DNA of 64,000 bases. Source: Streptomyces sp. WM6378. GTDB taxonomy: Bacteria > Actinomycetota > Actinomycetes > Streptomycetales > Streptomycetaceae. Made by a program: the position numbers and the translations under genes. The DNA is taken from positions 9,756 to 73,755 of the forward strand of contig NZ_LGDD01000335.1 of assembly GCF_001279695.1 (NCBI RefSeq), in the 5' to 3' direction. This document shows, one piece after another, positions 26,266 to 34,233 of this stretch. The notes below the pieces were generated by a model. It did not search any database, was not told where the DNA came from, and saw only the letters and a list, made by a program, of their open reading frames with translations. The number at the start of each line of letters is the position of its first letter. The stretch's first letter is position 1.

Positions 26266-27330
26266 CGTCCCGTCGGAGGCGATGTCCTTGCCTCCGCCCT
26301 GCACGAGCAGCGCCCAGGTCTGCGGCCCCGGGATCCCGTCGGCGCCGTCGCCGGTCCAGCCCTGCGCCTCCTGGAAGGCGCGGGTCGCGTTCAGGTCGGC
26401 CGAGGTCCAGCGCGGCCCCGGCCCCTCGCTGTAGAAGCGGCTTCCGCCGCGCAGCACCAGCATCTGGCCTAGCCGGGTGACATAGCTGTTGTCGGCACCG
26501 GGCCCGAACTGCGCGGCGCCCGGGAACGCCAGGCTCTGGACCTCCGTGGGGGTCTCAGTGACGGTCTCCGCGCCGCCACTGCCGGAGGCGAGCGCCTTGT
26601 ACCGGTAGGGCAAGTACTTGGCCGAGTTCTTCCAGTACGCGTACGGAGTGGCCTGCTTGCGGGTGCCGGGCGGGGTCTGTTCGTAGGCCGTGTAGTAGTT
26701 GTGCGTGTGGTCCGTCCAACCGCCGAAGATCACCACGTGCGAGCCCTTGTTGGGGTTGCTCGGGTTGTGGAAGAGCAGGATGTCGCCGGGCTGCAGCTCG
26801 TTGCGCGTCGTCCGCACGGCGAACTCGTCCAGGCTCCCCGTCCACTCGTTGGTGCCGAGGTTCCACGCCATCGACACATAGCCGGAACAGTCCTGCCGGT
26901 ACCCGTCCGCCCAGTACGCCTCCATGTCGTACGGGACCGACGCGGCCACCCAGGTCTTCGCCCGGTTGATGATCTCGGCCCGGGTGATCGGGCGCGGCTT
27001 GACGTGCGCGTGCGCGGGCTGGCCGGGTGCGCCGTGCAGCCCGCTGGGGCCGCCCTGCTCGGTGGGCGGCCCGGGGTCGGCGGGGATATTGGCGCCGGTT
27101 CCGCCGGGCAGCGGGACGGGGACGGCGGCAGCCGGCCCCGAGCCGCCGAGCACCACCGAGGCCGCGGTGGCCGCCACCAGCGCGCGCCGGGCGCCGCCGC
27201 TCGCCGCGGGGTGGCCGCCGTCGCGCGCCGGGAGCAGTCGCAGCCGCCGGCGGTCCGCGCAGCCGGAGCATCCGCACTCCCTCGCGGGCTCGTAGTCCTC
27301 GAACACCGGCCCCGGTGCGCTGGCCTTCAT
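26128..27330 (-). CDS. Secreted NlpC/P60-type cell-wall hydrolase, truncated by frameshift
   Basis: 400 residues from the ATG at 27330 (GAGGGGGAGC upstream). Layout: cytoplasmic N-terminus with a CGCSGC cysteine cluster (19-24), a hydrophobic span (about 49-70), a disordered Pro/Gly stretch, an NlpC/P60-like cysteine peptidase domain (about 112-275) with Cys148 in QDCSGYVSMAW and His198 in GSHVVIFGG, then a peptidoglycan-binding domain with PRWTSADLNATRAFQEAQGW. The frame ends in the linker (ATGQA then TGA at 26128). The full protein would carry a second binding domain, now out of frame. Expected role: cleavage of peptidoglycan stem peptides. Confidence 0.85.
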   Translation of the reverse strand: MKASAPGPVFEDYEPARECGCSGCADRRRLRLLPARDGGHPAASGGARRALVAATAASVVLGGSGPAAAVPVPLPGGTGANIPADPGPPTEQGGPSGLHGAPGQPAHAHVKPRPITRAEIINRAKTWVAASVPYDMEAYWADGYRQDCSGYVSMAWNLGTNEWTGSLDEFAVRTTRNELQPGDILLFHNPSNPNKGSHVVIFGGWTDHTHNYYTAYEQTPPGTRKQATPYAYWKNSAKYLPYRYKALASGSGGAETVTETPTEVQSLAFPGAAQFGPGADNSYVTRLGQMLVLRGGSRFYSEGPGPRWTSADLNATRAFQEAQGWTGDGADGIPGPQTWALLVQGGGKDIASDGTSPAPAKPQVPAPAKPQVPAPAQSQVPAPAKPEAPAPAQSQATGQA

Positions 27331-27532
27331 CCGCTCCCCCTCCCGTTCGTTCCGTTCGTTCCGCTCTAGGAGACTTCGAAGATCTTTTCCGCACTTCCGC
27401 GCGGACAGCCGTGTCGCGATTGTCATAATGAGTGGCAGTTTGACGGAACGAAAGGGATAAAACGAACATCTGACAGCGTGGCGCTGGTCAAAACCACCCT
27501 CTGGAGTCCGGTAAAGTTTTCCGGGTCAGCAG

Positions 27533-27606
27533 GCGCCGCTAGCTCAGTTGGTTAGAGCAGCTGACTCTTAATCAGCGGGTCCGGGGTTCGAGTCCCTGGC
27601 GGCGCA
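27533..27606 (+). tRNA. tRNA-Lys (CTT), copy 3
   Basis: Identical to the copies at 4176 and 17650, again preceded by GTCAGCAG. The likely promoter is TCAAAA, 18 bases, TAAAGT. The following sequence differs from copies 1 and 2, with its own terminator. Confidence 0.97.
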
Positions 27607-27613
27607 CGCACCA

Positions 27614-27648
27614 CCGAGGCCCCCTCGCCCAGCGCGAGGGGGCCTCGG
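27614..27648. terminator. Terminator of tRNA-Lys copy 3
   Basis: Perfect 15-base arms beginning CCGAGGCCCCCTCGC (27614-27628) and ending CTCGG at 27648, with a five-base loop. Confidence 0.85.
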
Positions 27649-27709
27649 TCGTTCCCGGAGTCCGGTACGACCGTCCGCGCCCGTCGCGCCCGTCGCCCCG
27701 ACGAATCGC

Positions 27710-28756
27710 TCAGCGAGAATTGCCCGCCAGAGCCAGGGCGTATTCCGGCCACCACGCGCCTGCCTGAGGGCCACCCCGGCACGGGCCGTCCGACTCCCCC
27801 GGGCGCTTCACCCAGACGTAGGCGTCGACCGGGCCGCCTCCCGCGTCCGTCGTCGGGCGTTCGCCGAGGGCCCGGCCCGGCGGGTTGCACCAGTTCTCGG
27901 CGGGGTCGCCCTGCGTATAGGGACCGTTGCCGTTGCGGCTCGTGTCGATCACGAAGTGCTTGCCGCCGACCTTCGCCGACAGGCGCTCCCCGAACTCCCG
28001 GCTCGCCCGCGTGGTCTGGAAGTTGGAGACGTTCACCGCGAATCCGTCGGCGCTCTCGATGCCCGCCCGCCGCAGCGCTCCGTCCAAGCTGCCCGGGGAG
28101 CGCCATCCCGCGTTGCCCGCGTCCACGTACACCTTCGTCGTCGGCTGCCGCTTGAGCCGCTCGACGGCGCTCTTCAGGAGCGCGTAGCGCGCCGCGTGAA
28201 ACGCCTGGGGGGTGCAGCCGTCGACGAGGTGCAGGACGGCGTCCGGTTCGAGGACGACCGTGGTGGGGCGGTCACCGATGCCCCGGGCCACCTGGTCGAC
28301 CCAGCCGCGATAGGCCTCGTCGTCGGGGGCGCCCCCCTTGGAGAACTGGCCGCAGTCGCGGTGCGGGATGTTGTAGAGGACGAGCAGCGCCGTGCGACCG
28401 GCCTTGGCGGCGGCCTCGGTGTAGCCGCGCACGACCGCCTCCGGGTCGCTCCCGGCGATCCACTCGCCCACCGGCTGCTCGGCGATCTTCCTGATGAGCG
28501 CGGCCTTCGCACCGTCACCGGCCTTCGTGTACGCGGCCAGCTGACGCGCCGCGCTGGTGTCCGGGTCCACCCAGAACCGGCCCGTGGCGGGCGGAAGCCG
28601 GGACGGTTCGGATGGTGTCGGGCTCGGGGCCGGACCCTTGCCGGCGCCGCCGCAGCCCGAAGCGAGGAGCGCCGTCGCGGCGGCCACCGCACAGGACCGC
28701 ACGCCCGGCCTGGCCCAACTACCCTGAATCCAGGCCGAGTTGTCCTGTTGGGTCAC
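27710..28756 (-). CDS. Secreted GH6 family cellulase (endoglucanase or cellobiohydrolase)
   Basis: 348 residues from the GTG at 28756. A signal peptide with lipobox-like end (ATALLASGCGG) suggests a lipoprotein or secreted enzyme, then a Pro/Ser linker and a GH6 domain. Both GH6 signatures are present: LYNIPHRDCGQFSKGG with Asp near the active site, and VVLEPDAVL with the proton-donor Asp. C-terminal NPPGRALGERPT and DAYVWVKRPGESDG complete the family pattern. Hydrolyses beta-1,4-glucan with inversion. No cellulose-binding module is fused. The same frame stays open far upstream but without homology. Confidence 0.9.
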   Translation of the reverse strand: MTQQDNSAWIQGSWARPGVRSCAVAAATALLASGCGGAGKGPAPSPTPSEPSRLPPATGRFWVDPDTSAARQLAAYTKAGDGAKAALIRKIAEQPVGEWIAGSDPEAVVRGYTEAAAKAGRTALLVLYNIPHRDCGQFSKGGAPDDEAYRGWVDQVARGIGDRPTTVVLEPDAVLHLVDGCTPQAFHAARYALLKSAVERLKRQPTTKVYVDAGNAGWRSPGSLDGALRRAGIESADGFAVNVSNFQTTRASREFGERLSAKVGGKHFVIDTSRNGNGPYTQGDPAENWCNPPGRALGERPTTDAGGGPVDAYVWVKRPGESDGPCRGGPQAGAWWPEYALALAGNSR

Positions 28757-29082
28757 GGCCCGGTCACCCCTGTCGGCTCTCAACTCAGCGTGTCGGCAAA
28801 GGGACTTGGCGTTAACTGGACCTAGGCCGGGGGCTCCGATCGGTTCTAGAGTGGGGGCGCCGCCTTTAGCCCCGGTCGCCCCACAAGCCCCCGACCGCCC
28901 TGCCGGCCTGTGTTCGGACACGGGCCCCGAACCTCCCGCGGCGGTGCCGGGCTTCTCCCGCAGCCCGTGCGCCGGCGGTCGAGGACCAGCCCGGTCGGCG
29001 GCTCCGGGGGGAGCGGGCCGTCGGCCGGGCCAGGTGCCAGGTGGCCGTCCGGGGTCCGGGCCCGGCCTCCCTCGCGGGGCGC
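28757..29082. other. Intergenic region upstream of GH6 gene; no gene seen
   Basis: 326 bases. Holds the presumed promoter of the cellulase on the minus strand near 28800-28860 and a small GCCCTGAGCGCC-type hairpin after the sortase gene. I looked for the CebR-type 14-base palindrome TGGGAGCGCTCCCA and did not find it. Confidence 0.4.
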
Positions 29083-29766
29083 TCAGGGCTTCGGCGGCTT
29101 CGCAGGGGCCGCGTCCCTCGCGTCGGTCAGATAGGCCGAGACCACCACGTTCGCGGTGTAGGCCTTCGTCCGGTGGTCGTACGTTCCGCCGCAGGTGATC
29201 AGGCGCAGCTCGGCGCGCCCGCGCCGCCGGGGGCCGTACACCTTCGCCGCGTCGAAGTGGCTGCGCGGGAAGACCTGGACGTCGTCGATGGTGAACTCGG
29301 CGACCGAGCCGTCGGTGCGGGTCACCTTGACGTGCTGGCCGGTGCGGACGGCGCTCAGGCCGTAGAACACGGCCGGCTTGCTCCGGGTGTCCACGTGCCC
29401 GACCAGGAGGGCGGCGCCCGCCTCGCCGGGACGGGTCCCGCTGCGGAACCAGCCGACCGTGCCGGGCCGGTCGTACGGCGGCGGGTCGACGGCGCCGTCG
29501 GCGTCCAGGCCGCGCGGCACGACCGGCGCGGCGACGCCTACGGAGGGGATCTCCACGCGCTGCGGCGGCGCGCCCTTCAGCGGGTCGTGCGCGGGCGGCA
29601 GCGGCACACCGAGCGGGCGGCCCACCGCCGCGATGTCGCCCGCGGTGGGCGCCGACGTAGCGCCGGAGCCACTGGAGGCGTCCCGGCCCCACAGCCACAG
29701 GCCGAGCAGCAGCACGGCCCAGGCGAGGCCCGTGATCGGCCGCCCGCTACCCCGCGCCGAGGACAT
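29083..29766 (-). CDS. Class F sortase
   Basis: 227 residues. One N-terminal membrane span (GLAWAVLLLGLWLWG), a linker, and a sortase domain (about 70-215) with catalytic His in LLVGHVDT, Cys in LRLITCGGTYD, and Arg in the last strand (HRTKAYTANVVV). A transpeptidase outside the membrane that attaches or processes surface proteins. Its ATG follows the stop of the upstream surface-protein gene by one base, so the two form an operon. Confidence 0.87.
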   Translation of the reverse strand: MSSARGSGRPITGLAWAVLLLGLWLWGRDASSGSGATSAPTAGDIAAVGRPLGVPLPPAHDPLKGAPPQRVEIPSVGVAAPVVPRGLDADGAVDPPPYDRPGTVGWFRSGTRPGEAGAALLVGHVDTRSKPAVFYGLSAVRTGQHVKVTRTDGSVAEFTIDDVQVFPRSHFDAAKVYGPRRRGRAELRLITCGGTYDHRTKAYTANVVVSAYLTDARDAAPAKPPKP

Positions 29767-29767
29767 C

Positions 29768-30340
29768 TCAGTCGCCGCCGCGCCGCCGCCGCACGCTGCG
29801 GGACGCCACGGCGACCGCCGCGACGGCCGCGAGCACGAGGCCGATCACCGCGTGCCGGGTGCCGGGGCCCTGCTCCTTGGCCTCGCCCGCGGCAACCGTC
29901 GCCGCGCCGCCGCCGCCCGCGTGCACGGGCCTGTACGGGGTGGCGTGGGAGTGCTCGCGGTCGCTGTCGTTGTCACGGCGGCCGTTGCCGTGGACGACGG
30001 TGAGGCGGCCGCTCGCCTTGCCGGAGCTGTCCTTGCAGTTGACCCAGATGTCGTAGTCGCGGTCCTGTGCGTCGGAGCGGATCCGCGCCCGGGCGAACAG
30101 GGCGCCGCCGGCGGCGGGCGAGAAGCGGGCATCCGACACGAAGGCGTCGGAGGTGCCGATCGCCTCGCGGCCGCTGCACACGCTGACGCGCAGATCCACC
30201 TCCCCACCGGGGGCCGTGGCGCTCGGGGCCACCCGCACCGATCCGTGTTGCTCGGACTCGGCCACCGCCGGGGACGCGGGCAGCACGGTCAGGGCGGCGA
30301 CCGCCGCTGCCGCACAGAGTGTGATGGGACGGATGCGCAT
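29768..30340 (-). CDS. Cell-surface protein with C-terminal membrane anchor, sortase F partner
   Basis: 190 residues from the ATG at 30340 (GGAGG upstream). Signal peptide (AAAAVAALTVLPASPAVA), an extracellular domain of about 110 residues with two cysteines, a His/Asp-rich and Gly-rich stretch, then a membrane span and Arg-rich tail (SRSVRRRRGG). No LPxTG or LAxTG motif precedes the span. Immediately upstream of and coupled to the class F sortase, so substrate or partner status is likely from context only. Confidence 0.75.
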   Translation of the reverse strand: MRIRPITLCAAAAVAALTVLPASPAVAESEQHGSVRVAPSATAPGGEVDLRVSVCSGREAIGTSDAFVSDARFSPAAGGALFARARIRSDAQDRDYDIWVNCKDSSGKASGRLTVVHGNGRRDNDSDREHSHATPYRPVHAGGGGAATVAAGEAKEQGPGTRHAVIGLVLAAVAAVAVASRSVRRRRGGD

Positions 30341-30439
30341 GGTGAACCTCCTGCATCCGAGATTCCCGCGCGGGCCCGCATTCCGCACCCCGAGGGCGTG
30401 GCGGCTGAGCCGGACGGAGGCGCCATCCGCCCGGACGGG

Positions 30440-31219
30440 TCAGATCAGTTTCACCAGGTCCGCGATCGAGTCGACGATCTTGGACGGGCGGAACGGGTAC
30501 GACTCCACGTCCTCCGGCCGGGTCAGCCCGGTCAGGACCAGGAACGTCTGCATGCCCGCCTCAAGACCGGCCAGCACGTCCGTGTCCATCCGGTCGCCGA
30601 TCATGGCGCTGGTCTCGGAGTGCGCGCCGATCGCGTTGAGGCCGGTGCGCATCATCAGCGGATTGGGCTTGCCCGCGAAGTACGGCTTCCTGCCGGTGGC
30701 CTTGGTGATCAGGGCCGCGACGGCGCCGGTGGCGGGCAGCGGGCCCTCCTGGCTCGGGCCGGTCTCGTCCGGGTTGGTGCAGATGAACCGGGCTCCGGCG
30801 TTGATCAGCCGGATCGCCTTGGTGAGCGCCTCGAAGCTGTACGTACGGGTCTCGCCCAGGACCACGTAGTCCGGCTCGTGGTCGGTCAGGACGTACCCGA
30901 TGTCGTGCAGCGCGGTGGTCAGGCCCGCCTCGCCGATGACGTACGCGGTGCCGCCGGGCCGCTGGTCGTCCAGGAACTTCGCGGTGGCGAGGGCCGAGGT
31001 CCAGATGTTCTCGACCGGCACGTCCAGGCCCATGCGCAGCAGCCGGGCGTGCAGGTCGCGCGGGGTGTAGATCGAGTTGTTGGTGAGGACGAGGAAGGGG
31101 CGGCCCGACTCCTTGAGCGTCTTGAGGAAGGCGTCCGCACCGGGGATGGGGGTGCCCTCGTGGATGAGGACACCGTCCATGTCGGTGAGCCAGGATTCGA
31201 TCGGCTTGCGCTCTGCCAT
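30440..31219 (-). CDS. HAD-IIA (NagD-like) hydrolase
   Basis: 259 residues. Motif I DMDGVLIHEG with nucleophile Asp, motif II LTNNS, the C2-type cap, motif III Lys in GKPNPLMM and motif IV GDRMDTDVLAGLEAGM are all present. A phosphatase of sugar phosphates or nucleotides. Lies 147 bases downstream of the phosphonate transporter operon on the same strand, but it is not a phosphonatase and has its own spacing, so a link is doubtful. Confidence 0.88.
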   Translation of the reverse strand: MAERKPIESWLTDMDGVLIHEGTPIPGADAFLKTLKESGRPFLVLTNNSIYTPRDLHARLLRMGLDVPVENIWTSALATAKFLDDQRPGGTAYVIGEAGLTTALHDIGYVLTDHEPDYVVLGETRTYSFEALTKAIRLINAGARFICTNPDETGPSQEGPLPATGAVAALITKATGRKPYFAGKPNPLMMRTGLNAIGAHSETSAMIGDRMDTDVLAGLEAGMQTFLVLTGLTRPEDVESYPFRPSKIVDSIADLVKLI

Positions 31220-31366
31220 GGGTGCGGACTCCTGCGTTCTGCGCGGTCTTCGCGCGCTGCTGAGCGATGAGCTGGGGACGCCGGCGCACCGCGCTGTGCG
31301 TTGCCGACGCCCCCAGCCTAGTCAGGATCCGCCGATCCCGACCTGGTCGATCACCGTCCGGACCGT

Positions 31367-32443
31367 TCAGCTTCCGGTGGCGGACTTCCAAGCGTCCACG
31401 TACGCCGGCAGGTTCTTGGAGATGTCCAGCCAGTCGGGCTGGAAGACGTCGACGCCCTGCATCAGCTTGCCGAGCGCGACCGCGTTGGCGTCGGTGGCCT
31501 TGATGTCGGTGCGGGCCGCGAAGCCGCCGCCGATCTCGCTGACCTCCTTCTGGGCCTCCTCGCTGAGCAGGTAGTCGAGGAGCTTCTTGCCGTTGGCGCT
31601 GTGCGGGGCCTTGCTGACCAGGCCGGCCGCGTACGGCAGGCCGAAGGAGGACGGCTTGGTGCCGCTCTTGGTGCCGGGGAACCAGATGCCGAGGTTCGGC
31701 ATGGTCTTGGCCTGGGCGTAGTTCATCTGCACGTCGCCGTTGGCGGCGAGCAGCTCGCCCTTGTCGACCTTGGGCGCGAGCTTGCCGGTGGAGGCGGACG
31801 GGCCGACGTTGTTGGCCTGGAGCTTGCGCAGGTACTCCATCGCGGCTTCCTTGCCGCCGAAGTCGTGCATGGCCTTGATGACGAGGGCGGTGCCGTCGCC
31901 GGCGACGCCCGGCGTGGAGTACTGGATCTTGTTCTTGTACTTGACGTCGAGGAGGTCCTCCCAGTTCTTGGGGGCCTCCGTCAGCTCCTTCTTGTTGTAG
32001 ACGAACCCGAAGTAGTTGTTGACGACCGAAGTCCACATGCCGTCGGGCGACTTGGCGCCGCCGTCCACCTTGTCCGCGCCGGCCGGTACGTACTTCTGCA
32101 GCAGCCCCTTGTCCTGGGCCTGCTGGATGAACGGCGGCAGGGTGATGAGCAGGTCGGCCTGGGTGTTGGACTTCTCGCGGACGGCGCGCTGCACCATCTC
32201 GCCGGAGCCGCCCTCGACGTACTTGACCTTGATGCCGGTCTTCGCCTCGAAGTCCTTGAAGACCTTGTCGTACCAGCCGTCGCCCTTCTCGCCCTTGAGG
32301 CCGTCGGCGCTGTAGACGGTGACGGTCTTCGCGTTCGAGTCGGCCGAGGAGTCGCCGCCGCAGGCGGACAGGGTGGCGGCGAGGACGAGGCTGCCGGTGA
32401 CGGCGGCGATCGGCTTGACTGCGGTGAAGGTGTTTCTGTGCAT
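31367..32443 (-). CDS. 2-Aminoethylphosphonate ABC transporter substrate-binding protein (PhnS-like)
   Basis: 358 residues. Lipobox LAATLSAC, then a type 2 periplasmic-binding fold of the iron/spermidine/AEP group: VTVYSADGL near the mature start, LLITLPPFIQQAQDKGLL and a C-terminal LLSEEAQKEVSEIGGG. The neighbouring phosphonatase-like and FAD oxidoreductase genes support an aminoethylphosphonate or N-alkyl derivative as ligand. Start ATG 32443 with AGGAG upstream. Last gene of a six-gene operon running from 37148 down. Confidence 0.82.
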   Translation of the reverse strand: MHRNTFTAVKPIAAVTGSLVLAATLSACGGDSSADSNAKTVTVYSADGLKGEKGDGWYDKVFKDFEAKTGIKVKYVEGGSGEMVQRAVREKSNTQADLLITLPPFIQQAQDKGLLQKYVPAGADKVDGGAKSPDGMWTSVVNNYFGFVYNKKELTEAPKNWEDLLDVKYKNKIQYSTPGVAGDGTALVIKAMHDFGGKEAAMEYLRKLQANNVGPSASTGKLAPKVDKGELLAANGDVQMNYAQAKTMPNLGIWFPGTKSGTKPSSFGLPYAAGLVSKAPHSANGKKLLDYLLSEEAQKEVSEIGGGFAARTDIKATDANAVALGKLMQGVDVFQPDWLDISKNLPAYVDAWKSATGS

Positions 32444-32471
32444 GACGTTCGGGACTCCTGAGATTCTCGGG

Positions 32472-33269
32472 TCAGCGGAAGGAGGCTTTGGTACGGATGC
32501 GGGAAACAGCGAGCAGGACGAGCAGCGTCGTCCCCATGAGCACCACGGCGACGGCCGCGCCGGTGAAGAGGGAGCCGCGGTCGGTGGCCGCGAAGATCTG
32601 CACCGGCAGCGGGGTCCAGTCCGGCGGGTAGAGCATCATGGTGGCGCTCAACTCGCCCATGGACAGGGCGAAGCAGAGGCCTGCGGCCGCGGTCAGGGAC
32701 GGCAGGAGCAGCGGCAGCTTCACCCGCCACAGCACCAGCTGCGGCCGGGCGCCCAGACTGGCGGCGGCCTGTTCGTACATCGGGTCGAGGCGCAGGATGG
32801 CAGCCGAAACCGACTGGTAGGCAAACGCCATGACAAGAACGGTGTGCGCGAGGATCACGATCCAGCGCGTCCCGTTGAGCAGTACCGGTGGCTTGGAGAA
32901 CGCGACGAGGATCGCGAGGCCGACGACCACCGACGGCACGGCGACCGGCAGCACGAACAGGGCGTCCATGAAGCGCCGTCCGCCCTTCTTCAGGGCCGCC
33001 GCGGCCAGCGCCGCCCACGAACCCACGGTCAGCGCGAGGACGCTCGCCGCGAGGGCGGTGACCAGGCTGGTGGTGAGCGCCTGGAGGGAATCTCCGGTGG
33101 TCGCCGCGCCGTAGTTGGCGGTGGTGAACCCGGACGGGAAGGCGCTCGACCAGCTGGTGGCGAACGACGCGGCCACGATGACGAGCAGCGGCAGCGCGAA
33201 GACCGGCAGGAACAGGACGAAGAAGACGGTCCAGGTGGCCCAGCGGCCGCCCCGGCTATGCACCAACAC
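32472..33269 (-). CDS. AEP ABC transporter permease 2
   Basis: 265 residues with about six membrane spans and an EAA-like loop (YEQAAASLGARPQLVLWRVKLP). The GTG start at 33269 overlaps the end of permease 1 by 14 bases, so the two are translationally coupled. A GTG at 33263 is an alternative start. Confidence 0.83.
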   Translation of the reverse strand: MLVHSRGGRWATWTVFFVLFLPVFALPLLVIVAASFATSWSSAFPSGFTTANYGAATTGDSLQALTTSLVTALAASVLALTVGSWAALAAAALKKGGRRFMDALFVLPVAVPSVVVGLAILVAFSKPPVLLNGTRWIVILAHTVLVMAFAYQSVSAAILRLDPMYEQAAASLGARPQLVLWRVKLPLLLPSLTAAAGLCFALSMGELSATMMLYPPDWTPLPVQIFAATDRGSLFTGAAVAVVLMGTTLLVLLAVSRIRTKASFR

Positions 33270-34233
33270 GACGGCTCACCACCCGGTAGAGGCCGTAGAG
33301 GCCCACGGAAATCGCGATGTTGACGACGGCGACGACACAGGCGGCCGGATAGTCCGACTCCAGGATCGCCTTGCTGTAGACGAGCATGGGGAGCGTGGTG
33401 ACCCCTTTGGCGCCGGTGAACAGCACGATGCCGAATTCGTTCAGACACATCACCAGGACCAGTGAGCCGCCCGCCGCGAGCGCGGGCAGCGCCTCGGGCA
33501 GGATCACCCGCCGTACGATCCTGGCCGGCCGCGCGCCCAGCGAGGACGCCACTTCCAGCTGGGCGGTGTCCAGTTGGGAGAACGCGGCGAGCAGCGGGCG
33601 CATCACGAAGGGCGTGAAGTACGTGATCTCCGCGAGCAGCACTCCCCAGGGCGTGGTCAGGAACTGGAAGGGCCCGCTGTGCGCGCCGGTGGCATCCGTC
33701 CACAGCCCGTTGGCCATGCCGACGGTGCCGTAGATGAACAGCAGCGCGAGCGTGATCAGGAAGGACGGGAAGGAGAGGAACACGTCGATGAACTTCGCGA
33801 CGGCCTTCCCACCGGGAAACGGCACGAACGCGATGACGAGCGCGAGCACGAACCCGAGCACGAGGCACCCGACGGTCGCGCCGACCGCGAGCCAGACGGT
33901 GGTGCCGAGCGCGTCCCGGAAGGCGGCGGAGGCGAACACGTCGGCGTAGGGCTGGAGGGAGGTGCCGCCGGAGTCGGGGGATGTGGACTGCCGCACCACC
34001 AGCGTGAGCGGGTAGAGGAAGACGGCGGCCAGTACGGCGACCGGGGGCAACGTCCATAGCAGGCTTGGCAGTTGACGCCGCCCCGAGCGCCCTGCCGGCG
34101 AGCCCAGCTGTCCGGTTCCCCGGCGCCGGGGGCTTTGCCCACCCTCCCCCAAGGTCTCGGCTCCGCTCGACCAGGGGGGACCCCCATCGCCCTGCGGGAC
34201 GTCTGCCCGAAGCCGGGGAGAGGGGCTAGCCAC
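33256..34233 (-). CDS. AEP ABC transporter permease 1, N-terminus disturbed by a repeat
   Basis: About 325 residues if started at the GTG at 34233, which overlaps the ATPase stop. Membrane spans begin at LWTLPPVAVLAAVFLYPL; the EAA loop is LEVASSLGARPARIVRRVILPEA (residues LEVASSLGARP onward). The first 60 or so residues translate a GC-rich repeat (34128-34200) and resemble no permease N-terminus. The real start may be a TTG at 34152 or the GTG at 34233; I cannot decide. The core is intact. Confidence 0.75.
   Translation of the reverse strand: MASPSPRLRADVPQGDGGPPWSSGAETLGEGGQSPRRRGTGQLGSPAGRSGRRQLPSLLWTLPPVAVLAAVFLYPLTLVVRQSTSPDSGGTSLQPYADVFASAAFRDALGTTVWLAVGATVGCLVLGFVLALVIAFVPFPGGKAVAKFIDVFLSFPSFLITLALLFIYGTVGMANGLWTDATGAHSGPFQFLTTPWGVLLAEITYFTPFVMRPLLAAFSQLDTAQLEVASSLGARPARIVRRVILPEALPALAAGGSLVLVMCLNEFGIVLFTGAKGVTTLPMLVYSKAILESDYPAACVVAVVNIAISVGLYGLYRVVSRRVGA
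34128..34200. repeat. Streptomyces-type hairpin repeat within the phn operon
   Basis: Contains CCCTCCCCCAAGG, TCGGCTCCGCTCGA and GGGGGGACCCCC, the pattern of a common Streptomyces intergenic repeat with strong self-complementarity. It sits between the ATPase and permease 1 genes, where the rest of the operon has overlapping or nearly abutting genes. Confidence 0.6.

Noticed and set aside
4176..27606. Integrative element bounded by tRNA-Lys copies
   Set aside because: All three tRNA genes are complete, no integrase or excisionase is present, and the genes between them look like normal chromosome with high GC.
28757..29082. CebR operator before the GH6 cellulase
   Set aside because: No sequence close to the 14-base CebR palindrome was found.
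29768..30340. LAxTG or LPxTG sorting signal in the sortase F partner
   Set aside because: The residues before the membrane span (AAGEAKEQGPGTRH) contain no such motif.
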